NCBI GenBank assembly: GCA_937888615.1 | Contig: CALABZ010000303.1 | Coordinates: 1-6,194 of the forward strand | Direction: 5' to 3' | DNA length: 6,194 nt | Source: an uncultured Lentisphaeria bacterium | GTDB lineage: Bacteria; Verrucomicrobiota; Lentisphaeria; Victivallales; Victivallaceae | Part shown: in pieces, positions 1-6,194 of the stretch | Layout of the letters: every line of letters starts with the position of its first letter | Numbering within the stretch: position 1 is the stretch's first letter | The notes under the pieces: generated by a model | Told to the model about the DNA's origin: nothing | What the model saw: the letters and a program-made list of their open reading frames with translations, nothing else | Databases searched by the model: none | Translations under genes and position numbers: made by a program

Positions 1-12
1 GGATGGAGGAGA

Positions 13-2487
13 ATGCCATATCAATGGCTTTCCATCCTCTCGCTGCTGTTCCTGTTCCAAGTCGAAATTTTCGCTGTAACTTCCGATGCTCAAAGCGGGA
101 AGGACAATCCATCCGCAGAAAACATACCGATCATCACCGATCGGGAGCGACGCGAATGGCTGGACACGCTCAAACCGATCAATGCATATCAAGGAGTGCC
201 GCGTGCCGGATTGAATTCAGTATCGGGAGGATATCCGCTTCTCAAAATCAATTCCCAGCCGGTGCCGCTGCTGGGATCATATTTCGGATATCTCTTCGAT
301 TCCTATGGCTATACACATAAGCCGGAAGCGTTTCACGCTGTTTATGGCGAGCAACTTTGCCGGAATGGTGTGCTCGATGTCGTACAACTTCCGGTTGCTG
401 TCAACATTCCGGGAAATATCGATCTGACCAGAGCCCGCCAGATCAGTCGGGAGATATTGAAAAAGAATCCGGATACAAAGTTCATCTTGAGATGTCAGTT
501 TTTTCCAGCCCCCTATTTCGCAAAGAAATATCCTGGTCATCTGACCGTTTTTGAAGACGGTTCTGCAAATCATTGGATCGCCTCCCCCCGGATCAGGGCA
601 AATCAGCCGCGGTGCTCTTTTGCCTCACGGGTGTTTGAGCGGCTTTGCGCCGAGCAGGTGAAAGACCTGTTGGAAAAACTGGATCGCGAACCTTATGGTT
701 CCCGTGTTTGCGGTGTTCTATTTGCAATGGGAGCCACCGGCGAATTCAATTGGTGGTACCAATATGACGCAAAAAAACACAGCATAGATTACAGTCTGCC
801 AATGCAAGCGCGTTTTACCGAATTCATCGCTGGAAAATACCACGGAGACCGTAAACGGCTGGCGGCGGCATGGAAAGACGATAACGCGGATTTCGACCAC
901 ATCACTTTACCATCATTGAAAGAAAAAGGCATTGACATTCCAGACAGCTGCAACGGGTGCCGGTTCGAAATTCCCGGCAGTATCGGTTATTTCCGCAATC
1001 CCGATTTTCCCGGAAACCAGAAGGTCTGTGATTATTTCGAATGCTGCAACAACGAAATGGCGGATCGGCTTGCCTATTTGTGTCAGGTAACTAAAAAACT
1101 TTCTGATGGAAATCTGATCACCGGCGGATTTCTCGGCGGGCCCCTGACAATTGCCGGATACCATACAGAAGGCAATACGGCCTTCGACCGGGTAATGAAT
1201 TCGCCGGGAATTGACTTTATCGCAACGCCATGGACCTACGAAGGCAGAGAACTGGGAGGAAATTTATTTTTCCGCATGCCCCTGCGGTCCTTACAGTTAC
1301 GAGGCAAAAACGTTTGGGTCGAATGCGATACAAGAACCAGTCTGGCGCAACAGAGACAGTATGGCGGTCCCGCGGATATTTCCGGCGATGTCCAGACGCT
1401 CCGGCGGGATCTGATCCGGCTGGTAACGGCCGGTACCTATGGCTACTGGTTTGAAATGAAGGTAGGGTGGTATGCGAACCCCGCACATCTGGAAAACATG
1501 AAAAGAATTATCCAGATTGGCAGAGCCGCCGCAAGAATGAATATGAGCGGCAATGCCGGGATTGCCGTCTTTTACGATGAAAAAAGCATGTATTACATGA
1601 CCGAATGGCTCAATTTTCTGCTGAATGCAAGGATGATTATTCAGGATTTTGGTTATATCGGCGCAGACTACGATGTCTACAGCACCGGCGATATCGGCAA
1701 ATACTGTTTCGATCAGTATAAACTATGCATCTTCCCAAACCTCGCCGCCGCCGATTCCCAGCTCCGGGAAAAAATTGATCGTGAACTCAAGAAAGACGAC
1801 AGAACGATTTTATGGCTTTATGGCTCCGGATTGATCAATCCGTCTCTGACAGAAAACAAGACATCCCGGAAAAACATTCTGGATTTGACCGGATTCGACA
1901 TCAGCTGGGATGAACGGTTCAAGTCCGCGGAAATGAAAGTCACCCCGGACAACCGGACGTATCAATTGTCCGGAGAAAAGCCATACGGCGTATTCACCCA
2001 TCCGGTTGCCAGCATGCATGGTGCCACACCGGAGTCGCCTTATCCCCTGAAACCGATCCAATTGCTGCCCCAGTTTTATGTCAATGAGACTCATGAAGTG
2101 AAAAACATCGCTTCCTTTCTCGACAGCGGCCATCTCTCTTTCGCAATGCGGCAATTCGACCGCTGGACCTCAGTATGGTTCGGTTCACCGGCGGTCTCTT
2201 CCGATATTCTGCGGGAAATCGCCCGTCGGGCCGGCGTTCATATTTATCTGACTACCGGTGACATCGTGTATCACAACCGTTCTTTCGTAGGGATTCATGC
2301 GGTCTGCAGGGGTCGAAAAAATGTCAAACTTCCCATCAGCGGTGACGTTTACGACATGTTTAACGACCGGCTTATCGGCAGGAATTTGAAAGAATTTTCA
2401 GTAACTATGGATAAAAATGAAACAGCGCTGTTTTATGTCGGCGACATCAATGTTCTGAAGAAAAGCGGCATATTGCGCAACAACTGA
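13..2487 (+). CDS. Putative secreted clan GH-A glycoside hydrolase, beta-galactosidase (GH42)-like, 824 aa
   Basis: Probable exported glycosidase acting on oligo- or polysaccharide; substrate unknown. A hydrophobic stretch (residues 6-22) followed by S24-D25-A26|Q27 looks like a signal peptide. Residues about 85-510 fit a TIM barrel: GATGEFNWW at 240-248 supplies the candidate acid/base E244, and VWVECDTRT at 434-442 supplies the candidate nucleophile E437. The stretch at 266-300 (a short F-x-E-F helix, KYHGDRKRLAAAW, then DFDHITLP) is the spacing signature common in GH42-like proteins. Residues about 513-615 (IAVFYDE, then a CIFPN strand) resemble the GH42 trimerisation alpha/beta domain, and 740-812 a C-terminal beta domain. 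The length suits the family. The start is uncertain: GGAGG at 5-9 lies only three bases before the ATG, and the frame is open upstream to base 1 (G-W-R-R), which would supply the missing positive charges, so the 5' end may lie outside the window. The family call is made from motifs and fold order; the exact CAZy family is not settled. Confidence 0.8.
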   Translation: MPYQWLSILSLLFLFQVEIFAVTSDAQSGKDNPSAENIPIITDRERREWLDTLKPINAYQGVPRAGLNSVSGGYPLLKINSQPVPLLGSYFGYLFDSYGYTHKPEAFHAVYGEQLCRNGVLDVVQLPVAVNIPGNIDLTRARQISREILKKNPDTKFILRCQFFPAPYFAKKYPGHLTVFEDGSANHWIASPRIRANQPRCSFASRVFERLCAEQVKDLLEKLDREPYGSRVCGVLFAMGATGEFNWWYQYDAKKHSIDYSLPMQARFTEFIAGKYHGDRKRLAAAWKDDNADFDHITLPSLKEKGIDIPDSCNGCRFEIPGSIGYFRNPDFPGNQKVCDYFECCNNEMADRLAYLCQVTKKLSDGNLITGGFLGGPLTIAGYHTEGNTAFDRVMNSPGIDFIATPWTYEGRELGGNLFFRMPLRSLQLRGKNVWVECDTRTSLAQQRQYGGPADISGDVQTLRRDLIRLVTAGTYGYWFEMKVGWYANPAHLENMKRIIQIGRAAARMNMSGNAGIAVFYDEKSMYYMTEWLNFLLNARMIIQDFGYIGADYDVYSTGDIGKYCFDQYKLCIFPNLAAADSQLREKIDRELKKDDRTILWLYGSGLINPSLTENKTSRKNILDLTGFDISWDERFKSAEMKVTPDNRTYQLSGEKPYGVFTHPVASMHGATPESPYPLKPIQLLPQFYVNETHEVKNIASFLDSGHLSFAMRQFDRWTSVWFGSPAVSSDILREIARRAGVHIYLTTGDIVYHNRSFVGIHAVCRGRKNVKLPISGDVYDMFNDRLIGRNLKEFSVTMDKNETALFYVGDINVLKKSGILRNN

Positions 2488-2520
2488 AACACGTCCGAAA
2501 CTACACCGTCTTGCAGAATC

Positions 2521-2541
2521 AAAAAACAGGACGTGACTGTT
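2521..2541 (-). terminator. Weak rho-independent terminator candidate after the esterase gene
   Basis: Read on the minus strand, AACAG pairs with CTGTT across a 7-base loop and runs into six T residues (plus-strand A run at 2521-2526), 18 bases beyond the esterase stop. The 5-bp stem is short and only moderately GC-containing, so this may be inefficient or fortuitous. It is the only terminator-like structure in the 71-bp convergent gap; no T-tailed hairpin follows the plus-strand gene. Confidence 0.3.
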
Positions 2542-2558
2542 CGTGAAAAGACCGGGTA

Positions 2559-3368
2559 TTATCCCTGCCGCATCCGGAGGTATTCCGCAAAGTAACGTTC
2601 CCCGAGACGGTGCGCGGATGGAGTGTCGAAATGCAGAAAATCACCGTGATGAATCAATCCCGCCGTGCCGACCACGCCGACACCCGGCAGTTTTGCCGCC
2701 GCTTCATGCATGGCCCCGTTGATCATTCCGGCGTGCTTCATGATGTCTTCCTTGTAAAAGTCTCCAAGCTCCCCCAGAATGAACGGGACCGAATCCGCAA
2801 GACGCAGATCGCGGCGGAATGCGGCGATGACCTCGAACAGGTCAGCACGGTAATTGACATTGTTCTGAACGGCGTCGGTTTCTCCCTGATGCCAGAGAAC
2901 GGCAACGATTTCACCGGACTGCTGTGCCGCGGCTGCCAACGCAACGGCATCATCATAGGGATGCTTGCCTGGATCGTGCTTGTCGATTTCGCCGCGTTTC
3001 CATGACAGGATCGGAGTTCCTCCCACCGCCGTGGGAATCAGTCCGACTTCCCGTCCGGGATTCGCTTCCGCAAGCAGGCGTCCGAACGTGCGCCCCGGGC
3101 CAACCCCCACCACCCGCGCTCCGGCTTCGGACGGCACCGGGATATTGTCCCAGGGGTCAGGTGATGTGACTTTCTCTCCATTGGCCCGGAAAGTGCCGAC
3201 GAAAGGACGGTCGCGCGTGATCGGTTCGACCGCCGGCATCCATTCGCGGGCTCCGGTAAAATAATAGAGACCCGGAAAGGCGGTGAGATCGTCGGGCCCG
3301 GCGACCCCGCGTCCAGCCATGTTGGATTGTCCGGCCAAAAGCACAAGCATCATGTTACTGTGAGCCAT
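2559..3368 (-). CDS. Sialate O-acetylesterase-like (SASA / CE6-type) SGNH carbohydrate esterase, 269 aa
   Basis: Likely removes O-acetyl groups from glycans (sialic acid or acetylated plant or algal polysaccharide; the substrate cannot be read from sequence). All hallmark blocks of the family are present in order: GQSNMAGRG at 13-21 with nucleophile S15, GPGRTFGR at 90-97, VGGTPI at 115-120, WHQGETD at 159-165, and DFLHF at 243-247, giving a D243-x-x-H246 pair followed by the usual HRLGERY (253-259). The single-domain length is normal and the protein looks intact. No signal peptide or membrane segment is visible, so it appears cytoplasmic, unlike the exported proteins on either side. The ATG immediately follows the TAA of the upstream gene, with no clear Shine-Dalgarno (only GAAG further upstream), so translation may depend on coupling; the tandem Met at 6-7 is an alternative start without a better RBS. 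Its DNA is visibly richer in G+C than the other genes here. Confidence 0.9.
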   Translation of the reverse strand: MAHSNMMLVLLAGQSNMAGRGVAGPDDLTAFPGLYYFTGAREWMPAVEPITRDRPFVGTFRANGEKVTSPDPWDNIPVPSEAGARVVGVGPGRTFGRLLAEANPGREVGLIPTAVGGTPILSWKRGEIDKHDPGKHPYDDAVALAAAAQQSGEIVAVLWHQGETDAVQNNVNYRADLFEVIAAFRRDLRLADSVPFILGELGDFYKEDIMKHAGMINGAMHEAAAKLPGVGVVGTAGLIHHGDFLHFDTPSAHRLGERYFAEYLRMRQG

Positions 3369-4205
3369 TTACTTATTCTTCGCATTGGTTTCCACAAGGA
3401 CAAAATCGTGTGGAACTTTGTTGTTGAATTTCACTTCGTAATCTTTGACGTTCGACAACTCGGCAAGTTTCCCGCCATTGTCGGCAAGCACATATTTTCT
3501 GCCGGGATTAAGGTTGATTATCTTGAACCCGGTGTTTCCTTCAGCCCCGCTTCCGATCGTGGAAACGACCAAGGCGCGTTTGGAACGGTCATAGACGGCC
3601 CGCTTCAGGATGATGGTCTTTATGTCGACATCTGAAATCGCCGGTTCCGTGAAGTGTTCTTTATCGAACGGCTGGTTGTACATTTTCCACAGACCGCTCT
3701 TCGGCAAAGCCCTGGACATTCCGAAAAGACGGTCCTGTACATTGTCGCTCTGGAACTTCTCCTTGCAGCACTTGCCAAGCCCCAGCGATCCCATGGGAAC
3801 AGCAACATGGGGCTTCTCCTTCTTCGCACAGCCGCACGTATCGGACTTTGCCGCATCCTTCTTCGCAGAACAGGCGCATGTATTCGAGTTTGCCGCATCC
3901 TTCTTCGAACAGCCGCATTTTTCCGGTTTTGCCGCATCCTTGGCAGGCTCGGCGCCGAAAGCATAATCGGTGTCGAAATACTTGTAGTGGTAAGTGCCGT
4001 CCACCCAGACCGGATCGTAGAGTTTGTCCGCCCGTTCCAGCAGTTTGACTCGGGTCTTCTCGTCGCCCATTTCCGCGGCCAGCAGTGTGTAGAACCCCAG
4101 AAAGTCCGGCTGGAACATCTTATCTTCCCGCACCTCTTCCGAACCGTCCGGATTGATCACCACAAAATATTTACGGATGTACGGATACTGTTTCTCTGCC
4201 TGCAC
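3369..4205 (-). CDS. Linalool dehydratase/isomerase-like (LDI) protein, apparent C-terminal fragment, 278 aa, with Cys-X-Cys repeat insert
   Basis: Residues 31-79 (FQPDFLGFYTLLAAEMGDE, then a short linker and VWVDGTYHYKYFD) resemble the late alpha/alpha-barrel helices of LDI-domain proteins. Residues 160-271 (GLWKMYNQPFDKEHFTEP, AVYDRSKRALVVS, a beta-sandwich-like tail) match how such proteins end. LDI-type proteins are normally much longer, and the N-terminal barrel and most of its active site are absent. No signal peptide is present. The start is a GTG at 4205 with no Shine-Dalgarno; the frame stays open upstream to a TAA at 4259-4257, so homologous coding may begin earlier (to 4256). Residues 89-128 carry three copies of a KDAA-x4-CxC motif, with a CC pair at 146-147. 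This is probably a 5'-truncated remnant, though expression through an internal start cannot be excluded. The family assignment is from remembered motif patterns, so moderate only; LDI-like members are often unrelated to linalool metabolism. Confidence 0.6.
   Translation of the reverse strand: MQAEKQYPYIRKYFVVINPDGSEEVREDKMFQPDFLGFYTLLAAEMGDEKTRVKLLERADKLYDPVWVDGTYHYKYFDTDYAFGAEPAKDAAKPEKCGCSKKDAANSNTCACSAKKDAAKSDTCGCAKKEKPHVAVPMGSLGLGKCCKEKFQSDNVQDRLFGMSRALPKSGLWKMYNQPFDKEHFTEPAISDVDIKTIILKRAVYDRSKRALVVSTIGSGAEGNTGFKIINLNPGRKYVLADNGGKLAELSNVKDYEVKFNNKVPHDFVLVETNAKNK
3822..3941 (-). repeat. Three tandem coding repeats, KDAA-x(4)-C-x-C-x(1-2)-K
   Basis: Within the LDI-like gene, residues 89-101, 102-115 and 116-128 are imperfect copies: KDAAKPEKCGCSK, KDAANSNTCACSAK and KDAAKSDTCGCAK. 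At DNA level the plus-strand segment TTTGCCGCATCCTTCTTCG is identical at 3847-3865 and 3889-3907, and its first 14 bases recur at 3928-3941, giving 42- and 39-bp periods. The insert is Lys/Ala/Cys-rich and low in complexity, so it is likely a flexible loop grown by in-frame duplication. CxC pairs can bind metal or form disulfides; which applies here is not visible. Confidence 0.85.
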
Positions 4206-4344
4206 AGATGACAGCGTAACGCCGTGACGTCTCGATGAATCGGTGATGGGGAAAATTTATCTTTTTTCGTGATTTCGGCATTTGATAATGGTTTTTGGGA
4301 TGGTATTTTAATCGTTAATGCGCCTTTGGATTCGCCGAAGGTGG
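4206..4344. other. AT-rich junction between two truncated genes
   Basis: This 139-bp stretch separates the LamG gene stop from the GTG of the LDI-like fragment. It is A+T-richer than its flanks, especially 4251-4320. On the minus strand it holds a 64-codon frame (4351-4157) that overlaps the LamG stop as ATGTTAA and runs into the next gene; it has no Shine-Dalgarno. Its beginning (FTFMLTT just around 4365-4345) is reminiscent of the FTFGLQATP-like segment expected next in DUF6067-type proteins, which would make it a frameshifted continuation. No promoter, terminator or insertion-sequence end is recognisable. Confidence 0.4.
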
Positions 4345-6114
4345 TTAACATAAAGGTGAATTATGAGACGGCAAACATATTCGCTCAACCAATTTGCCGC
4401 TTATTTTTCTTATACGCTCGCCGGTTACAATCTGCAGGCTTTGTTTCGGCTGTTTGTTATACCAGGAGGAAAGTTCTTCGCAAAACCACTCCAAACCGTA
4501 ATTATCGCTGCCGACAAACATGCAGCGTTCCCGGTTATAGAGATTCATGGAGTAATCCTGGATGACTCCTTGATCTCCGGGCGCATAATTGAAATAACTT
4601 TTTTCCATGGAGTTGAATAGCGTGGAAGCCTCTTTTTTGAACGGAATTTCCAAGGTCAGGCGGTTGATTTTTTGCGAGCTGCCAGGAGTCAACAGAATAT
4701 CGAACCAGATGAAACCATCGAATTCTGCCACTGCGGTAGTCGTGATCTTCAAATTTTCCGCGACGGCCTCGGATTTCAGCACGCATGACTCTTCATCCTG
4801 GCTGTCGGCTTTCATTTTTGCAAGTTTCAGATTTTTTCCGTCAAGGCACAATGAAACCGGCGCGGCCAACAACTCATTTCCGTCGGAAACGATTTGTTCC
4901 GGCAGCGACGAATTACCGAAGATATATTGCCGGTTCCAGCAGGAAAATTCAGCTTTCTCACTGTTCCATTCCGATTTGGTCCATGGCGCAGGAACTTGTT
5001 TATTCTGCCCGATTTTATTGTTGCGCCAGACTTCGGGGATTTTTGGGACCGAGAATTGGTGCGTTGTTTTGCCTCTGACCGTATCATCGCGGCGGAGGAT
5101 TTCCAAGCGCACCTGATAATCGCCCGGTATGAGCTTATCCGGCTGGACTTTGCAACAATAGCTGGCATTATCGGATTTCACCGTTTCACGGAAAATTTCT
5201 TTGCCGTCTTTATCCAGTATTATGGTCGCGACCCGATACGGAGTTCCATCCGGTTCCGCGCAGGGAACCACAAAATTTATGACAAATTCTTTTGTGACAG
5301 GATCGTGCATTGAAAATACCTGCTGCGGTTCCACTGCGGATGAATTATCATCGGCCACAAGCCCGATTCCATACGAAGCAAACCTGGCCCGTACTTCAGC
5401 CGGAGTCAGCGATTGGTCATAAAGCATCAGGTCATCGATGACACTGATATTCTGCGGCGTCTTCCATTCGGTGGGCCTTAGGCCTCCGACTCCGAATTTC
5501 GTGAAATTGTTATCGGGAACAACCTTGTATTCGGCTGCCGCCAGCTGCTTACCGTTCACATACAAAGCGGCTTGGCGATCCCCCCAGGTCGCTGCGATAA
5601 AATACCATTTTCCTGTTATCCAGTCTCCGATGTTGCCTTTGGCTATCGTCCAGATGTGTTTATCGAATTCTTGCCGTGTCGGGCCGATCAGGAATAGCAG
5701 TTCGGACGACCACGGGCCTTTGTAGATGATTAAATCTGCGTCTTTGCCTTCGGCTCGGAAGAAGACGTGAAAATTTTTATCGTTTGGACGCCAATCCACC
5801 GGTTTGATCCAGAATGCCACGGAGCCTTGTTTGGCTGAGAAAAAATCCCGATTCGGATATTCAATATGAAAATCCTGTTTCCCGTCGCCGCCGGTTCCGA
5901 TCAAAGCCCCCCGTCCGGCGACTCCCGTTTGAAGATAGGCCGCTATGGTTTCCCACAGAATTTTCTGGGAATGTTTGCCGTCAATATCTCCCTTGTTACT
6001 CAAGGCGTTGAAATCTTTATCGTATTCGGCATGAAATACCGCCGTGGGGAAAGGACCGGCATTTGCAAAACAACCCAGCAATATCAATACGACTGAACTT
6101 AAAAACGTTTTCAT
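4345..6114 (-). CDS. Secreted LamG-domain protein with DUF6067-type N-terminal module, probably lacking its catalytic C-terminus, 589 aa
   Basis: Probable cell-envelope glycan-binding protein. Residues 1-19 form a signal peptide (MK, hydrophobic 4-14, A17-N18-A19|G20); LLGC at 12-15 also resembles a lipobox, so it could be a lipoprotein. A LamG/concanavalin-A-like domain spans about 27-247 (GSVAFWIKP at 97-105, WYFIAATW at 170-177, ALYVNGKQLA at 183-192, IDDLMLYDQSLTPAEVRARF at 226-245). A beta-sandwich region follows (about 270-357). Residues 373-575 (VPAPW, CWNRQYIFG, LPEQIVSDGNELLAAP, then GLEWFCEELSSWYN at 540-553) resemble the module that precedes the TIM barrel in DUF6067 glycoside hydrolase-like proteins of PVC bacteria. 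Such proteins usually continue for several hundred residues; this one stops soon after, with an atypical tail, so it is probably truncated. The ATG is well supported by AAGGAG six bases upstream. It leads the minus-strand gene group. Confidence 0.8.
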   Translation of the reverse strand: MKTFLSSVVLILLGCFANAGPFPTAVFHAEYDKDFNALSNKGDIDGKHSQKILWETIAAYLQTGVAGRGALIGTGGDGKQDFHIEYPNRDFFSAKQGSVAFWIKPVDWRPNDKNFHVFFRAEGKDADLIIYKGPWSSELLFLIGPTRQEFDKHIWTIAKGNIGDWITGKWYFIAATWGDRQAALYVNGKQLAAAEYKVVPDNNFTKFGVGGLRPTEWKTPQNISVIDDLMLYDQSLTPAEVRARFASYGIGLVADDNSSAVEPQQVFSMHDPVTKEFVINFVVPCAEPDGTPYRVATIILDKDGKEIFRETVKSDNASYCCKVQPDKLIPGDYQVRLEILRRDDTVRGKTTHQFSVPKIPEVWRNNKIGQNKQVPAPWTKSEWNSEKAEFSCWNRQYIFGNSSLPEQIVSDGNELLAAPVSLCLDGKNLKLAKMKADSQDEESCVLKSEAVAENLKITTTAVAEFDGFIWFDILLTPGSSQKINRLTLEIPFKKEASTLFNSMEKSYFNYAPGDQGVIQDYSMNLYNRERCMFVGSDNYGLEWFCEELSSWYNKQPKQSLQIVTGERIRKISGKLVERICLPSHNSPLC

Positions 6115-6120
6115 GAAATT

Positions 6121-6126
6121 CTCCTT
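6121..6126 (-). promoter_or_regulatory. Ribosome binding site of the LamG gene
   Basis: AAGGAG on the minus strand, six bases before the ATG at 6114-6112. It is the only strong, well-spaced Shine-Dalgarno in the window and fixes the start that gives the signal peptide. Confidence 0.8.
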
Positions 6127-6176
6127 TTATTTGAAATCAAATGTGTTCTGCGTAATACTTTAAATAGTTTATAATT
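6127..6176 (-). promoter_or_regulatory. AT-rich leader, likely promoter region of the LamG gene
   Basis: About 50 bases of strongly A+T-rich sequence lie between the dyad at the window edge and the ribosome binding site. TATAAA- and TATTTA-like hexamers occur on the minus strand near 6172-6157, but no convincing -35/-10 pair with correct spacing can be chosen. It is placed as a promoter region because of its position upstream of the first gene of the minus-strand group. Confidence 0.3.
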
Positions 6177-6194
6177 AACGACTTTCTAGTCGTT
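6177..6194. repeat. Perfect 7-bp dyad AACGACT-TTCT-AGTCGTT at the right edge
   Basis: The two 7-base arms are exact reverse complements around a 4-base centre. It lies 62 bp upstream of the LamG ATG, next to the AT-rich leader, so it could be an operator for a dimeric regulator, a leader hairpin, or the end of a terminator for a gene beyond the window. No T-run follows on either visible side. The window ends exactly at the last base of the arm, so the structure may extend further. Confidence 0.5.

Noticed and set aside
2490..2535. Inverted repeat CACGTCC/GGACGTG in the convergent gap as a terminator for the GH gene
   Set aside because: The arms are 32 bases apart and no T-run follows on the plus strand, so a terminator hairpin is unlikely; a chance match or protein-binding dyad cannot be told apart.
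2610..3005. 131-codon plus-strand open frame opposite the esterase
   Set aside because: The minus strand carries every SASA-family catalytic block across this stretch; the plus frame has no family resemblance.
3847..3941. Regular 14-19-bp repeats at 39-42-bp spacing, superficially CRISPR-like
   Set aside because: The intervals are in frame, encode related KDAA/CxC residues and are themselves similar to each other, so they are coding repeats and not spacers; no cas gene is present.
3654..4211. Long open frame (185 codons) on the plus strand opposite the LDI-like gene
   Set aside because: It mirrors the repeat-rich minus-strand gene, shows no recognisable domain, and owes its length to the low-complexity repeats lacking stops on the other strand.
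4157..4351. 64-codon minus-strand frame as an independent small gene
   Set aside because: It has no ribosome binding site, overlaps both neighbours in other frames and its second half is Arg-rich shadow sequence. It is treated instead as a possible frameshifted remnant.
4607..5116. 169-codon plus-strand open frame inside the LamG gene
   Set aside because: It lies wholly antisense to a well-supported secreted protein, has no domain-like pattern, and is shadowed in several frames.
13..6114. Insertion sequence, transposase, tRNA or rRNA
   Set aside because: No transposase-like motif, target-site duplication, paired terminal inverted repeats or RNA gene signature was found on reading either strand.

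Overview
The window carries four substantial protein-coding genes and no RNA gene, transposase or CRISPR array that I can see. The gene mix is a putative secreted clan GH-A glycoside hydrolase, a LamG/DUF6067-type surface protein, a SASA/CE6-type carbohydrate esterase and a linalool dehydratase/isomerase-like (LDI) protein. This is typical of polysaccharide-degrading members of the PVC group (Lentisphaerota, Verrucomicrobiota, Planctomycetota). Lentisphaerota is my best guess, made from gene content only.

Layout: positions 13-2487 (+) hold an exported beta-galactosidase-like hydrolase, whose reading frame is open to the left edge. A short convergent gap (2488-2558) follows, with a weak terminator candidate for the minus strand. 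The remaining genes lie on the minus strand and are read from right to left. At 6114-4345 is a LamG protein with a signal peptide that ends where its DUF6067-type catalytic barrel would be expected to begin. At 4205-3369 is a piece matching only the C-terminal half of LDI-like proteins, interrupted by a threefold Cys-X-Cys repeat. At 3368-2559 is a complete esterase whose ATG directly abuts the preceding stop codon (TAAATG). The right edge (6115-6194) is an AT-rich leader with a good ribosome binding site and an 18-bp dyad.

The genes plausibly act on glycans: the plus-strand enzyme cleaves glycosidic bonds, the esterase removes O-acetyl groups, and the LamG protein binds or presents polysaccharide. 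The striking point is 4157-4405. The LamG gene loses its 3' part there and the LDI-like gene lacks its 5' part, and the short segment between them is AT-rich with a possible frameshifted remnant. This is either an old deletion/recombination scar or an assembly join. I see no convincing undescribed multi-gene system. The most unusual single feature is the CxC repeat insertion.
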